Shown: positions 26,860-36,536, counted from the first letter of the stretch. The stretch is 64,000 nt of DNA from Lentibacter algarum (GCF_018860975.1 NZ_JAHKQI010000003.1:62001-126000); one strand, 5' to 3'. The notes: a model not told the origin generated them from the sequence alone. Numbers and translations are program-made.

Positions 26860-27545
26860 CCGGACAAAACGGACCTCTTCGCGTCGGCATCGGCGGCCCT
26901 GTCGGCGCGGGCAAAACCACGCTCACAGCCGCGCTTTGCCGCGCCTTGAGCGCCACGCATTCGATCGGCGTGATCACCAACGATATCTACACTCAAGAAG
27001 ACGCCGAAGCCCTGATGCGCCTGCAAGTTCTGCCGCAAGACCGCATCATCGGCGTCGAAACCGGCGGCTGTCCGCATACCGCAATCCGCGAGGACGCCTC
27101 GATCAACCTCGCCGCCGTAGCTGAAATGGTCTCGCGTCACCCCGAGGTCGAGATCGTGTTGATCGAAAGCGGAGGCGACAACCTCTCCGCCACATTCAGC
27201 CCCGAGTTGGCCGATGTCACCCTCTACGTGATCGACGTTGCCGCCGGAGAGGAGATCCCCCGCAAAGGCGGCCCCGCGATCACCAAATCCGATGTGCTTG
27301 TGATCAACAAAACCGACTTAGCACCCTATGTCGGTGCGTCTCTGGACGTTATGCAGCGCGACAGCAAAATGATGCGCCCGACCCTGCCAACGGTGTTCTG
27401 TGCTCTGAAGCATGGTGAAGGCGTCGAGACTGTGGTTGAGTTCCTTGCCGAAATCGGCGGGCTGAGCGTCAGTAACGCCCCTCAAAAGCCTCAAGAACCG
27501 CCACAGCAGCCCCTTCAAATCACGATCAACGCGTCTGGCTCATAG
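26856..27545 (+). CDS. ureG: Urease accessory protein UreG (GTPase)
   Basis: 229 residues, about 20 more than usual because of a proline- and glutamine-rich C-terminal tail. The P-loop is G-P-V-G-A-G-K-T-T at about 14-22; other motifs are T-N-D-I-Y-T-Q-E-D, the nickel-binding [15 protein letters not shown] and N-K-T-D-L. UreG uses GTP to drive nickel transfer to urease. Last gene of the urease unit; its 3' end overlaps the convergent amidase gene by 20 bases, within the unusual tail. Confidence 0.96.
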   Translation: MTGQNGPLRVGIGGPVGAGKTTLTAALCRALSATHSIGVITNDIYTQEDAEALMRLQVLPQDRIIGVETGGCPHTAIREDASINLAAVAEMVSRHPEVEIVLIESGGDNLSATFSPELADVTLYVIDVAAGEEIPRKGGPAITKSDVLVINKTDLAPYVGASLDVMQRDSKMMRPTLPTVFCALKHGEGVETVVEFLAEIGGLSVSNAPQKPQEPPQQPLQITINASGS

Positions 27546-28203
27546 CAGGCCAGCGCGCCGCCAAATCAGCCATAAGGGTCGCATCCGTGGCGTCAAGCGG
27601 GCCTCTGGCCGCCGGCCGGAACCGCAGCCGGAAAGCCTTGAGCAAAACCTCGGGGTCAACCGCGTCTACCGGATAACCGAACACCGCTGCATCAGCGTAA
27701 AAATCGCCTGCCTCGCCGGCTTTGGGCCAGATCGACAGCCCACCCCGCGCCAACCTTTGCCAATCAAAGCGCCCGCCCGGATCAACCTTGCGGCCAGGGG
27801 CCATGTCCGAGTGCCCGATCACCCTTTCAGGTGCAATGTTCCAGCGGCTTAGAATGCCTTCAGCCAGCCCCTCAAGCGCACTCATCTGTGGTTCAGAAAA
27901 CGGGTGGTCTCCGCGATTGTCGAGCTCGATCCCGATAGAACGCGAGTTGACATCATCCACCCCGCCCCAGCGGCCAGCACCCGCATGCCACGCGCGCTCT
28001 CGCTCATCAACCATCTGATAAACAACACCTTTTTCACAAATCAGATAGTGTGCCGAAACTTCTATTGCCGGATCACACAGCCGCTCGAGCGCCGCTTGAG
28101 CAGAGGCCATAGCCGTATAATGCAGCACAAGAATATCAGGTGTTGCACCGCCCCTGCGCGGGCCAAAGCTGGGCGAAGGACGCGCGCAAATGCCCGCAGC
28201 CAT
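27526..28203 (-). CDS. N-acetylmuramoyl-L-alanine amidase (AmpD-like)
   Basis: 225 residues with no signal peptide from ATG 28203 (GGAAGAG just upstream). The amidase_2 fold is marked by I-L-V-L-H-Y-T with zinc ligand His28, the W-H-A-G segment, S-I-G-I-E-L-D-N, and [19 protein letters not shown] with the further zinc ligands. It cleaves the bond between N-acetylmuramic acid and the stem peptide, most likely on recycled anhydro-muropeptides in the cytoplasm as AmpD does. It follows the Excalibur lipoprotein gene directly. Confidence 0.9.
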   Translation of the reverse strand: MAAGICARPSPSFGPRRGGATPDILVLHYTAMASAQAALERLCDPAIEVSAHYLICEKGVVYQMVDERERAWHAGAGRWGGVDDVNSRSIGIELDNRGDHPFSEPQMSALEGLAEGILSRWNIAPERVIGHSDMAPGRKVDPGGRFDWQRLARGGLSIWPKAGEAGDFYADAAVFGYPVDAVDPEVLLKAFRLRFRPAARGPLDATDATLMADLAARWPAMSQTR

Positions 28204-28205
28204 GC

Positions 28206-28922
28206 TCACTCTTCCGGAAGTTTCTCGACGACTTCAACAACACCGTCTTTTGCCACTGCATTTTTGGCAGATCTGAACGGTGCCGGATCCCAATCACAGG
28301 CAAAACCGTCGCCGTCAGGGTCAAGCGCCAGACGGTCGCGCAGCGGCCCGCCCTTTTGCAAGAATTCGGCCTGCGCCATGTCCGGTGAAGGATACTTGCC
28401 GCAGTTTTTCTTGTGGCGCGCGGCCAGGTTTACGCCGCGGCGCTGATATTGGCTTTGGCCGACAGGGTTTGTCGTGTTCAAAGCATACTCAACCAAGCTC
28501 GCACCGCCGCCGTCGCCTGCGCGTGTCGGCACGGCTGTCACTTCTGCTTGCTGATACTGCGCTTTCAAAGCTTCGCGGCGGGCCGCATCAGCTTCAATGG
28601 TGCGCTGTGAGCCAACGGCGTCAAAGTCGTTCTCGTTTGATATCCCGACAGAATTCACAAGCGCGGGCTGTGGGCTGGTCGGGCTGACAGAAGCCGGACG
28701 CGTGGCACTCAACACCGCCTGCGTTTCACCGCCGATAGTCTGGGTGCTCACCGGAGAGGCTCCGCTCAGCTGCGCATCGCGCGTGGCTTGTTGTTTCTGG
28801 TAGTCGTCATAACTGCCAAAGCCAACGCCAGCGCCCGCGTCTGGTGCACCCGAATTGGGAACAGTCGGAGCACAAGCGGCCAGCGCCAACGCGGCGGCAC
28901 TCATCAAAAGGATATGTTTCAC
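28206..28922 (-). CDS. Excalibur-domain lipoprotein
   Basis: 238 residues. A lipoprotein signal peptide ends in the lipobox L-A-A-C at 14-17. A low-complexity, Ser/Pro/Ala-rich linker follows to about 130. The C-terminal 60 residues contain C-G-K-Y-P-S and the calcium-loop motif D-P-D-G-D-G-F-A-C-D-W, characteristic of the Excalibur domain, which binds calcium and often sits with envelope or nuclease domains. It is the gene before the cell-wall amidase, and the two junctions nearly touch, suggesting a shared envelope role. Confidence 0.85.
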   Translation of the reverse strand: MKHILLMSAAALALAACAPTVPNSGAPDAGAGVGFGSYDDYQKQQATRDAQLSGASPVSTQTIGGETQAVLSATRPASVSPTSPQPALVNSVGISNENDFDAVGSQRTIEADAARREALKAQYQQAEVTAVPTRAGDGGGASLVEYALNTTNPVGQSQYQRRGVNLAARHKKNCGKYPSPDMAQAEFLQKGGPLRDRLALDPDGDGFACDWDPAPFRSAKNAVAKDGVVEVVEKLPEE

Positions 28923-28958
28923 GGATCTATCTGCCTATCTGCATATTTTGGCGAGGGT

Positions 28959-30446
28959 TTACCACCATTTCGCCGGTTTGGCCACAAATCCGGCAGCTTG
29001 CTCAAGCGCATAGGCGGTATTTAGCAAATCGCCCTCTTCCCAAGGGCGGCCAATAAGCTGCAAACCAAGCGGAAGGCCTTGTTTATCAACGCCCGCTGGC
29101 ACAGAAACGCCGGGAAGGCCCGCGAGGTTAACTGTTACAGTAAAGACATCATTGAGATACATCGCGATCGGATCGGCATCGACCATTTCACCCAAACCAA
29201 AGGCCGCAGAGGGCGTTGCTGGTGTCAAAATCGCGTCAACGCCTTGGGCGAACACATCCTCGAAGTCTTTCTTTATCAAGGTGCGCACACGCCGCGCGCG
29301 GTTGTAATAGGCGTCATAAAAGCCCGCCGAAAGCACATATGTGCCGATCATAACACGGCGTTGCACCTCGTGGCCAAAGCCCTCGGCGCGGGTCTTTTCA
29401 TACATCTCGGTGATGCCGTCACCAGCGCCGATTTTGGCGCGGTGCCCGTAGCGCACGCCGTCATAGCGCGCGAGGTTTGAAGACGCCTCGGCAGGCGCGA
29501 TCACATAATAAGCCGGAAGCGCATACTTGGTGTGCGGCAAGCTGATATCAACGATCTCGGCGCCCGCATCCTTGAGCATCTTGGTGCCCTCGGCCCAGAG
29601 ATTTTCGATCTCTTCGGGCATGCCGTCCATGCGGTATTCGCGCGGAATGCCGATCTTCTTGCCTTTGATGTCACCTGTCAGCATGGCTTCAAAATTTGGC
29701 ACAGCCAGCTCAACCGAGGTGCTGTCTTTGGCATCATGTCCGCACATCGCCTCAAGCATAATCGCCGCATCGCGCACGTCTTTTGTCATTGGGCCAGCTT
29801 GGTCAAGGCTTGAGGCAAAAGCCACAACACCCCAACGCGAGCAGCGGCCATATGTCGGCTTGATGCCGGTGATACCGGTAAACGCCGCTGGCTGGCGGAT
29901 CGAGCCGCCGGTGTCAGTGCCCGTCGCCGCGAGGCACAAGTCAGCCGCAACCGCAGCTGCCGAACCGCCCGACGAGCCGCCAGGCGTGAGCGCCGCATCA
30001 TCGTTGCCGCGCCGCCACGGGTTCACGGCATTGCCATAAACCGAAGTCTCGTTTGACGAGCCCATCGCGAACTCGTCCATGTTGAGTTTGCCGAGCATCA
30101 CAGCACCAGCGTCAAACAGCTGGCTCGTGATCGTGCTTTCGTATTCGGGTTTGAAACCCTCCAAGATGCGCGAAGCCGCTTGCGAGGGAACGCCCTTGGT
30201 GCAGAACAGGTCTTTGATGCCGAGCGGGATGCCGCACATGTCAGGTGCATCGCCAGCTTTGATGCGCGTATCAGCAGCCTTGGCCTGCTCCGCTGCAATC
30301 TCCGGCGTGTGGTGAACAAATGCGTTCAACTCGCCTGCTGTGTCGATCTCTTTGAGGCAAGCCTCCGTCAACTCGGCGGAGGTCAAGTCACCTTTGCGCA
30401 TCGCATCTCGTGCGGCAGCGATTGTCAGTTTGTTTAGATCAGCCAT
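28959..30446 (-). CDS. gatA: Asp-tRNA(Asn)/Glu-tRNA(Gln) amidotransferase subunit A
   Basis: 495 residues. The amidase-signature triad is complete: Lys78 in G-I-K-D-L-F, cis-Ser158 in G-G-S-S-G-G-S, and nucleophile Ser182 in D-T-G-G-S-I-R-Q-P. The K-G-V-P-S-Q-A-A-S and [12 protein letters not shown] segments are typical of GatA rather than of other amidases. It releases ammonia from glutamine for the transamidation of misacylated tRNA. It overlaps the gatC stop by one base; gatB is not in the window. Confidence 0.97.
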   Translation of the reverse strand: MADLNKLTIAAARDAMRKGDLTSAELTEACLKEIDTAGELNAFVHHTPEIAAEQAKAADTRIKAGDAPDMCGIPLGIKDLFCTKGVPSQAASRILEGFKPEYESTITSQLFDAGAVMLGKLNMDEFAMGSSNETSVYGNAVNPWRRGNDDAALTPGGSSGGSAAAVAADLCLAATGTDTGGSIRQPAAFTGITGIKPTYGRCSRWGVVAFASSLDQAGPMTKDVRDAAIMLEAMCGHDAKDSTSVELAVPNFEAMLTGDIKGKKIGIPREYRMDGMPEEIENLWAEGTKMLKDAGAEIVDISLPHTKYALPAYYVIAPAEASSNLARYDGVRYGHRAKIGAGDGITEMYEKTRAEGFGHEVQRRVMIGTYVLSAGFYDAYYNRARRVRTLIKKDFEDVFAQGVDAILTPATPSAAFGLGEMVDADPIAMYLNDVFTVTVNLAGLPGVSVPAGVDKQGLPLGLQLIGRPWEEGDLLNTAYALEQAAGFVAKPAKWW

Positions 30447-30733
30447 TACTCAACCACCTTCGGAACCGCAAAAAAGCCTTCACGCGCATCAGGCGCATTG
30501 GCGAGCACTTTGTCTTGCTGCCCCCCATCGGTGATCTCGTCAACGCGGCGCGGCAGGCGCATCGGTGTGACAGAAACCATCGGCTCGACACCCTCGACAT
30601 CAACTTCGCTCAACTGCTCGATAAAGCCGAGCACGGCGTTGAACTCGTCGGCCAGCGCAGGCAAGTCTTCGTCTTCCACTTTGATCCGCGCAAGCTTGGC
30701 AACTTTGGCGGCTGTGTCCTTGTCAATCGACAT
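30446..30733 (-). CDS. gatC: Asp-tRNA(Asn)/Glu-tRNA(Gln) amidotransferase subunit C
   Basis: 95 residues, the usual GatC length. It starts [17 protein letters not shown] and ends with the extended [13 protein letters not shown] tail that wraps the GatA-GatB interface. It stabilises the GatCAB complex. It is the promoter-proximal gene of gatCA; the upstream spacer holds a tandem repeat element. Confidence 0.96.
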   Translation of the reverse strand: MSIDKDTAAKVAKLARIKVEDEDLPALADEFNAVLGFIEQLSEVDVEGVEPMVSVTPMRLPRRVDEITDGGQQDKVLANAPDAREGFFAVPKVVE

Positions 30734-30857
30734 AGGTTCGCTCCGTGTTTTTTGTTGCCCTGCCTTTACCGCTCCGCCGCTCTGTCTTCAAGCGCAAGTT
30801 GCTCGCGCCTGGCCTCGGCTCGTTAACCATTCATCGGTGGTTTTGGCTCTCAAAACT

Positions 30858-30903
30858 GTCTGCACGCATTATGCACTGTGGTATGCACTGCGGTATGCAC
30901 GCG
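30858..30903. repeat. 12-bp tandem repeat element, copy 1
   Basis: In the gatC-tadA spacer, the unit TATGCACTGYGG occurs at 30870-30881 and 30882-30893, followed by a partial TATGCAC at 30894-30900; GTCTGCACGC precedes it. The same arrangement, inverted, is found at 50881-50923. GTTAAC lies nearby in both places. The function is unknown. Confidence 0.75.
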
Positions 30904-30957
30904 AGTCACAAGGAGTTTTGCGACATCAAAGGGGCGTTAACCACACCGTGCGCTGCC

Positions 30958-31413
30958 TTAAGGCTTGCTGCGTCTGGCTGTGAAAAACGCCTCCAAAAGC
31001 GCTTTCGAGGCGGTCGCTCCGATGCCGGAATAAACCTCCGGAACATGGTGGCACTGGGCATGCTCAAACACCCTCGGCCCCTGCTCAACCCCGCCTGACT
31101 TGGCGTCGGATGCACCATAGTAAAGCCGTGCCACGCGGGCCGCTGAAATGGCCGCAGCGCACATCGGGCAAGGCTCTAGCGTGACGTAGAGCTCTGCGCC
31201 CTCAAGTCTTTCTTTTGAAAGAGTTTTACAGGCTTCTCGAATGACCAGAACCTCGGCATGCGCCGTCGGATCATTGAGCTCGCGACAGCGGTTGCCTGCC
31301 CGCGCGATCACCTTGCCATCAAGCGCCAAAGCCGCGCCCACAGGCACCTCGCCACGTGCACCAGCGGCCTCAGCCTCTTTCAGGGCGACATTCATATGCG
31401 TTGCAAACACCAT
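30958..31413 (-). CDS. tadA: tRNA adenosine(34) deaminase TadA
   Basis: 151 residues. The cytidine-deaminase-like zinc site is complete: His52 and Glu54 in A-H-A-E, and Cys82 and Cys85 in [13 protein letters not shown] and the D-A-K-S-G-G-V segment identify TadA, which converts adenosine 34 to inosine in tRNA-Arg(ACG). The start is ATG 31413; it is divergent from the pseudouridine synthase gene, with 62 bp between the chosen starts. Confidence 0.95.
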   Translation of the reverse strand: MVFATHMNVALKEAEAAGARGEVPVGAALALDGKVIARAGNRCRELNDPTAHAEVLVIREACKTLSKERLEGAELYVTLEPCPMCAAAISAARVARLYYGASDAKSGGVEQGPRVFEHAQCHHVPEVYSGIGATASKALLEAFFTARRSKP

Positions 31414-31475
31414 ATGCTCTCATGGCGAAAACTGCCCCCTTTCGCAAGCGCTCGCTTTGCTCTAAGGCCCTAAGC

Positions 31476-32261
31476 ATGAGTGATACACCCACCCCAAAAG
31501 GCGACCGCATCGCCAAAGTCATCGCCCGCGCAGGACTTGCGTCCCGGCGTGATGCCGAGCGGATGATCGAAGCTGGTCGCGTGACCGTAAATGGCAGCAA
31601 AATAAGCTCTCCGGCGCTTAACGTGCAGGCAAGTGACAAGGTTACTGTCGACGGGAAACCGCTTGAAACGCCCGAGCCCGCGCGCCTCTGGCTCTATCAC
31701 AAACCTGCCGGCTTGGTGACGACGACGCGCGACGAAAAAGATCGCAAAACCATCTTTGATGCCCTGCCTGACACCATGCCGCGGGTGATGTCTGTGGGTC
31801 GGCTTGACCTCAACTCCGAAGGCTTGCTCCTGCTGACAAATGATGGCGGCGTGAAGCGCAAGCTTGAGCTGCCTTCAACCGGTTGGCTGCGCAAATATCG
31901 CGTGCGTATAAACGGACGGCCAACCGACGACGCCTTCAAGCCCCTGCGCCAAGGTATTGTTGTTGATGGAGAAAAATTTCTCGGGATGGAGGTTGTGCTG
32001 GATCGCCAGCAAGGCGCGAACGCTTGGGCCACCATCGGGTTGCGCGAAGGCAAGAACCGCGAAATCCGCCGCGCCATGGAGGCTGTCGGCTTTCGGGTGA
32101 ACCGACTTATTCGGGTGTCCTACGGCCCGTTTCAGCTTGGCGAACTCCAGGCAGGCGAAGTGCAGGAAATTCGCCAACGTGTGATGCGAGATCAACTCGG
32201 GATGGAAGGCGGAACGCCCCCAGAAGAGCGCAAAACCACTACTCGTAAGCGCAAACGCTAG
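31476..32261 (+). CDS. rRNA pseudouridine synthase, RluB/RsuA family
   Basis: 261 residues from ATG 31476. An S4 domain ([19 protein letters not shown]) covers about 8-65; the catalytic domain has [18 protein letters not shown] with the nucleophilic Asp, and [11 protein letters not shown]. RluB-type enzymes modify U2605 of 23S rRNA; RsuA or RluE-type specificity is possible. The C-terminus is basic. An in-frame ATG at 31422 would add 18 residues and overlap little; the shorter form is the more usual. Confidence 0.9.
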   Translation: MSDTPTPKGDRIAKVIARAGLASRRDAERMIEAGRVTVNGSKISSPALNVQASDKVTVDGKPLETPEPARLWLYHKPAGLVTTTRDEKDRKTIFDALPDTMPRVMSVGRLDLNSEGLLLLTNDGGVKRKLELPSTGWLRKYRVRINGRPTDDAFKPLRQGIVVDGEKFLGMEVVLDRQQGANAWATIGLREGKNREIRRAMEAVGFRVNRLIRVSYGPFQLGELQAGEVQEIRQRVMRDQLGMEGGTPPEERKTTTRKRKR

Positions 32262-32343
32262 GCAAACCACACGTTTCCGGCTATTGCACCCTGCAACGGC
32301 TGCGCTATGAAGCGGGCAACCACACCAAACAGGAACAGACACC

Positions 32344-33156
32344 ATGGCCGATCTTTTAACCATTGAGAACATGGGCAACCTGCTCATGCTCTGCTTTCTT
32401 CAAGCCGTTCTGGGCTTTGACAACCTTCTGTATATCTCGATCGAAAGCCAACGCGCACCGGTTGCTCACCAAAAGGCAGTGCGCTTTTGGGGCATTATCA
32501 TCGCCGTCGCTTTGCGAGTTGTTTTACTCTTCGTCATGGTCCGGTTGATTGATGCGATGGCCGAACCCTTTTACATTTTCAACTGGGTTGGCATCCTTGA
32601 AGGCGGTGTCAACTTCGCCACATGCGTGTTCATTTTCGGCGGTGTTTTCATCATGTATACCGCCGTGAAAGAGATCGGCCACATGCTCTCGATCGAACAT
32701 ATCGGCGCAGACTTGAACAACAAAGGCAGCAAATCCGCCACTCAAGTTGTTATCCTGATCGTGATGATGAACCTGATTTTCTCTTTTGACTCAGTGCTTT
32801 CTGCGCTGGCGATCACTGATGTCTTCCCAATTCTTGCTGCCGCAATCATCCTTTCAGGTGTGGCAATGCTGGCGCTGGCTGACGGTGTCACAACCTTCCT
32901 GCAGAAGAACCGGATGTATGAGGTCCTTGGTCTTTTCATCCTGTTGATCGTCGGTGTCGTCTTGTTGGGCGAAGCAGGCCAAGCGGCGGCCCATGCCAAC
33001 CATGACGCCGCCCTCGCACTCAAACTGTTTGGCTACGAAGTTGTGCCAATGTCCAAGTCAACATTCTACTTCTCGGTCATCGTGCTCTTTGCGGTTGAAA
33101 TCTTGCAATCGGGATACAGCCGCAAGCTAAATGCGGAGCGTAAATCGCAGCACTAA
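32344..33156 (+). CDS. TerC-family integral membrane protein
   Basis: 270 residues with seven or eight membrane helices. The first helix has F-L-Q-A-V-L-G-F-D-N-L-L-Y-I-S-I, and a later one F-S-F-D-S-V-L-S-A-L-A-I-T-D, the two acidic motifs that define TerC. TerC proteins are linked to tellurite resistance and to manganese export that supplies exported metalloproteins. AACAG-type spacing gives no strong ribosome site. It lies just upstream of the XpaC/TelA cluster on the same strand, with a GC-rich hairpin (33165-33195) between. Confidence 0.92.
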   Translation: MADLLTIENMGNLLMLCFLQAVLGFDNLLYISIESQRAPVAHQKAVRFWGIIIAVALRVVLLFVMVRLIDAMAEPFYIFNWVGILEGGVNFATCVFIFGGVFIMYTAVKEIGHMLSIEHIGADLNNKGSKSATQVVILIVMMNLIFSFDSVLSALAITDVFPILAAAIILSGVAMLALADGVTTFLQKNRMYEVLGLFILLIVGVVLLGEAGQAAAHANHDAALALKLFGYEVVPMSKSTFYFSVIVLFAVEILQSGYSRKLNAERKSQH

Positions 33157-33295
33157 ACAGCTTGCCTGTCGTGCTTTGAGCACGGCGGGCAACATCCCGC
33201 TCTGATAGAAGTCGGGAAATCTTCCCCCTAGCGCTGAGCAGGGCCATGCCATAGGTTGCAAACAACGGAACACTTGTGACAAATCTGGGGGATTA

Positions 33296-33379
33296 ATGTC
33301 AGAAACCGGCCTTCAAAAACTTGCCTTCGCCCTATTGGTGCTACTGGTGCTTTATGTCTCCGTTTGGGGAAGCGCCTGA
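33296..33379 (+). CDS. 27-residue membrane peptide upstream of xpaC-like gene
   Basis: The frame reads M-S-E-T-G-L-Q-K-L-A, then a run of hydrophobic residues (F-A-L-L-V-L-L-V-L-Y-V-S-V-W) and a short G-S-A end: a single membrane helix with an amphipathic N-terminus. Its TGA overlaps the next gene's ATG (ATGA at 33376-33381 region), and GGGGG lies before its own start, both signs of real translation. The function is unknown; it may be a leader that couples translation or a small partner of the membrane protein XpaC. Confidence 0.65.
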   Translation: MSETGLQKLAFALLVLLVLYVSVWGSA

Positions 33380-34245
33380 TGGCACAGCGATATGGCGGCA
33401 AGCATAGCCCTGAGACAGGCGACAGTAGCTATCGGGGCGCACGGCGCACGCGAGCTGGCGGGCGGGTAAACCTATTGTTTCTCGCGCCTTTGCCTATGGT
33501 TTGGCAGGCGTTCACATCCCCTCCTGCTGAAATGTTCATGTGGCTTGTAGCGCTCGGATCAATGCTGCTTGCGGCTTGGCTGACACGTGATGGCTTGATC
33601 GCTCAGGAGGCGTATGATGCGCGCAAGGTTGCCCGCCGTCCGGCTGTTCCGCGCAAAATTCTTGGCTCTTTGCTCACTGGCGCCGGCTTGGCTGTTGCCG
33701 GTTACGTAGGTTTCGGTCTTGGCTCTGCTGTTATCTTTGCCGTTCTTGGCGCCGTATTGCACTTTGCTGCGTTCGGTGCTGACCCTCTGAAGAACAAAGG
33801 CATGGACGGTGTTGACGAATTCCAAACCGACCGCGTCGCACGAGCAGTTGAAAAAGCCGAGGAGCATCTCAAAGCCATGACAAGCGCCGCGCACCGCGCA
33901 GGTGACAGGCAGGTTGAAGCCCGCGTAGAGAGTTTTCAGATGCAAGTGCGAGAGTTGCTGCGCACAGTCGAGGAAGACCCGCGCGATCTCACCGGCGCAC
34001 GCAAGTTTATGGGCGTCTACCTCAAAGGCGCACGCGATGCCTGTGAGAAGTTTGCTGACGTTTACACCCGCGCGCAGTCACCTGATGCCAAGGCCGACTT
34101 CATGACGCTATTGAGTGATTTGCAAGCCAGTTTTGACGCCAAAACCAAACACCTTTTACTCGACAATCACAGCGATCTGACTGTCGAGATCGAAGTTCTT
34201 CGCGATCGCCTGAAGCAAGAAGGCATTCGCCTCGACCAATCATAG
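33379..34245 (+). CDS. XpaC-like protein (5-bromo-4-chloroindolyl phosphate hydrolysis family)
   Basis: 288 residues. A basic Gly/Arg-rich N-terminus is followed by two hydrophobic hairpins (about 35-75 and 95-125) and a long helical, cytoplasmic C-terminal half (about 140-288) with conserved K-F-M-G-V-Y-L-K-G-A. This is the XpaC domain, named after a Bacillus phosphatase phenotype but without a proven activity; it is regularly found beside TelA. The TelA-like gene follows after 22 bp, supporting a joint membrane complex. Confidence 0.82.
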   Translation: MAQRYGGKHSPETGDSSYRGARRTRAGGRVNLLFLAPLPMVWQAFTSPPAEMFMWLVALGSMLLAAWLTRDGLIAQEAYDARKVARRPAVPRKILGSLLTGAGLAVAGYVGFGLGSAVIFAVLGAVLHFAAFGADPLKNKGMDGVDEFQTDRVARAVEKAEEHLKAMTSAAHRAGDRQVEARVESFQMQVRELLRTVEEDPRDLTGARKFMGVYLKGARDACEKFADVYTRAQSPDAKADFMTLLSDLQASFDAKTKHLLLDNHSDLTVEIEVLRDRLKQEGIRLDQS

Positions 34246-34267
34246 ATTAACGAAAGTGAGCTCCCTC

Positions 34268-35464
34268 ATGACTACGAAAATCCAAGAAAAAGCCAAAGAG
34301 ACACTCGCCATGGTGGAAGAGGTGAACGCCGTTGTTTTGCCCGAGCCCGTCGCTGCTAATGCTGTCGTTCCGATGGCAGAAGCGAAAGGCGAAGTGAGCA
34401 AGGAAATCAAGTCGCGTATGGGTGAACTTGATATGTCTGACACACAGTCAATCGTATCATTCGGCTCAGCGGCTCAGGCGGAATTGCAAGAAATCTCCCA
34501 GTCAATGCTGCAAGGCGTGCGCAACAAAGACGTCGGCCCTGCGGGCGACAGCCTTCGCGGCATCGTCACCACAATCCGTGGTTTTTCAGTTAGCGAGCTT
34601 GATGTTCGCCGCAAGCGCACATGGTGGGAGCGCCTGCTCGGCCGGGCAGCACCCTTCGCTAAGTTCACGGCAAAGTTCGAGCAGGTCCAAGGCCAGATCG
34701 ACCGCGTGACAGAAGACCTTCACGAGCATGAGCACACGCTTTTGAAAGATATCAAGTCACTCGATATGCTCTATGAAAAGACGCTTGATTTCTACGACGA
34801 GCTGGCGCTTTACATCGCCGCTGGCGAAGAAAAGCTGCGTATTCTGGATGAAAAAGACATCCCGGCTTATGAGAAAAAAGTGGAGAAAGCCGCCGAGAAG
34901 AACAAGGTGATGAAGGCCCAAGAACTGCGTGATTTGCGCGCTGCTCGTGATGACCTGGAGCGCCGGGTTCACGACCTCAAGCTCACGCGGCAAGTGACGA
35001 TGCAGTCACTCCCCTCGATCCGCCTCGTGCAGGAGAACGACAAATCGCTGGTGACAAAGATCAACTCGACTTTAGTGAACACCGTGCCTCTTTGGGAGAC
35101 GCAATTGGCGCAAGCCGTGACGATCCAACGCTCGGCCGAAGCCGCCGCAGCGGTGCGTGACGCCAATGATCTGACCAACGAGTTGCTCACTTCGAACGCC
35201 AAGAACCTACGCGAGAGTAACAAGATGATCCGCGAAGAGATGGAACGTGGTGTGTTTGACATCGAAGCTGTCAAAGCCGCCAACGCCGACTTGATCGGCA
35301 CCATCGAGGAGAGCTTGCAAATTGCCGACGAAGGCAAGGCGCGCCGTGCATCGGCTGAAGTCGAGCTCAAGAAGATGGAAGCTGAACTGCGCGACACCTT
35401 GGCCTCGGCCAAAGCACGTAAAACGGGCACAGGCGACAATGCCAGTACCGCTGTTCCCTCGTAA
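34268..35464 (+). CDS. Toxic anion resistance protein, TelA family
   Basis: 398 residues, soluble and strongly helical, with long coiled-coil stretches (about 190-250 and 330-390). The segments R-K-R-T-W-W-E-R-L-L-G and L-P-S-I-R-L-V-Q-E-N and the N-T-V-P-L-W-E-T-Q-L-A-Q-A-V region are typical of TelA. TelA is named for tellurite resistance on plasmid RK2, and its relatives respond to cell-envelope stress; the mechanism is unknown. ATG 34268 is chosen over GTG 34256. It sits between XpaC and a DUF2927 lipoprotein in one unbroken plus-strand unit. Confidence 0.9.
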   Translation: MTTKIQEKAKETLAMVEEVNAVVLPEPVAANAVVPMAEAKGEVSKEIKSRMGELDMSDTQSIVSFGSAAQAELQEISQSMLQGVRNKDVGPAGDSLRGIVTTIRGFSVSELDVRRKRTWWERLLGRAAPFAKFTAKFEQVQGQIDRVTEDLHEHEHTLLKDIKSLDMLYEKTLDFYDELALYIAAGEEKLRILDEKDIPAYEKKVEKAAEKNKVMKAQELRDLRAARDDLERRVHDLKLTRQVTMQSLPSIRLVQENDKSLVTKINSTLVNTVPLWETQLAQAVTIQRSAEAAAAVRDANDLTNELLTSNAKNLRESNKMIREEMERGVFDIEAVKAANADLIGTIEESLQIADEGKARRASAEVELKKMEAELRDTLASAKARKTGTGDNASTAVPS

Positions 35465-35470
35465 GAACGG

Positions 35471-36442
35471 ATGTTTGCGGGTAAAACATTTCGAACAATC
35501 GGGCTGGCCTTTATAGGGCTGGCCCTTTTGGCCGGATGCGACTTGCCGATGCGAGAAAGCCTCAAGCCGCAAGCGCGCCCTGCAGACTTGATAAAACCGG
35601 CAACCGCGCCTTCAGCCAAGCCCAAGCCCCAATCGAAAACGTCACTGGCTTTGTCAGAGCACTACGTCAAATTGCAGGCACATTTGCTTGCACAAGGTTT
35701 GCTACGTCGTGACGGCGGTGGCCCTGACACCGGCTTTCGTGCCGCCGATCTGGCGCGGAACTTTGAAGCTATTGCCTTTCACAGTGAGCATGGCGCTAGC
35801 CCTCTGATCTCAAACGCAGGCACGATCACCCGCTTTCATCGCTGGCGCGGTTCCGTGCGTGTCGCAGCGCATTTCGGCGCGTCCTCCGATCCTGCCCAAC
35901 GGGCAAAAGACCAGGCCGCACTCAAGACTTATCTGCCAAGACTAAGTCGTGTAAGTCGCCATGCAATCGGCTCTGCCCCTGAAAGCGGGGCAAACTTTCA
36001 TGTGCTGTTTTTTGGCGCTGACGAGACCGAGGAACTGCGCAAAACTGTGCAGCAAGTCTGGCCCGGCTTTCCTCAAAGCAGCCTTAACCAGATGACCAAC
36101 CTGCCGCGCGACATCTACTGTCTGGTTTATTCCAACGTATCCTCGGCGGCGATGGGCGCAGAACAAGCGATAGCCCTTATCCGCACCGAACACCCTGACC
36201 TTATGCGCCTGTCGTGCATCCACGAGGAAGTCGCGCAAGGGCTAGGCCTGTCCAATGACAGCCCTTACGCGCGGCCTTCTATCTTTAACGATGACGAAGA
36301 GTTTGCGACACTTACAACGCATGACGAACTGCTGCTGAAAATGCTCTATGATCCGCGCCTCAAAAACGGGATGACACTTCAAGAGGCGCGTCCGATCATT
36401 GCCACGATCGCTGCCGAACTCACCGGAGAAGTAGCGTCATGA
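35471..36442 (+). CDS. DUF2927 lipoprotein (cluster copy)
   Basis: 323 residues. A lipoprotein signal ends in L-L-A-G-C at 18-22. After a proline- and lysine-rich linker, the DUF2927 domain occupies about 90-310: R-F-H-R-W-R-G-S-V-R-V, then I-Y-C-L-V-Y-S-N and the conserved C-I-H-E-E-V-A-Q-G-L-G-L-S-N-D with S-I-F-N-D-D-E-E. The H-E-E segment resembles a metalloprotease zinc site, but catalysis is unproven. It starts six bases after telA, so it belongs to that operon. A second, more distant copy is at 57.98 kb. Confidence 0.83.
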   Translation: MFAGKTFRTIGLAFIGLALLAGCDLPMRESLKPQARPADLIKPATAPSAKPKPQSKTSLALSEHYVKLQAHLLAQGLLRRDGGGPDTGFRAADLARNFEAIAFHSEHGASPLISNAGTITRFHRWRGSVRVAAHFGASSDPAQRAKDQAALKTYLPRLSRVSRHAIGSAPESGANFHVLFFGADETEELRKTVQQVWPGFPQSSLNQMTNLPRDIYCLVYSNVSSAAMGAEQAIALIRTEHPDLMRLSCIHEEVAQGLGLSNDSPYARPSIFNDDEEFATLTTHDELLLKMLYDPRLKNGMTLQEARPIIATIAAELTGEVAS

Positions 36443-36536
36443 TTGCCGGTCTTCACAGGGCGCGCAAGCAACGGGCTCTAACGCGACACACCAATTTCGG
36501 CTGACGAGCCAAACACCACAAGCAAAGGAGACACCC

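Noticed and set aside
30870-30900. Possible CRISPR or DnaA-box cluster
   Set aside because: Units are 12 bp with no spacers, so not CRISPR; TATGCAC differs from the DnaA box TTATCCACA at important positions.
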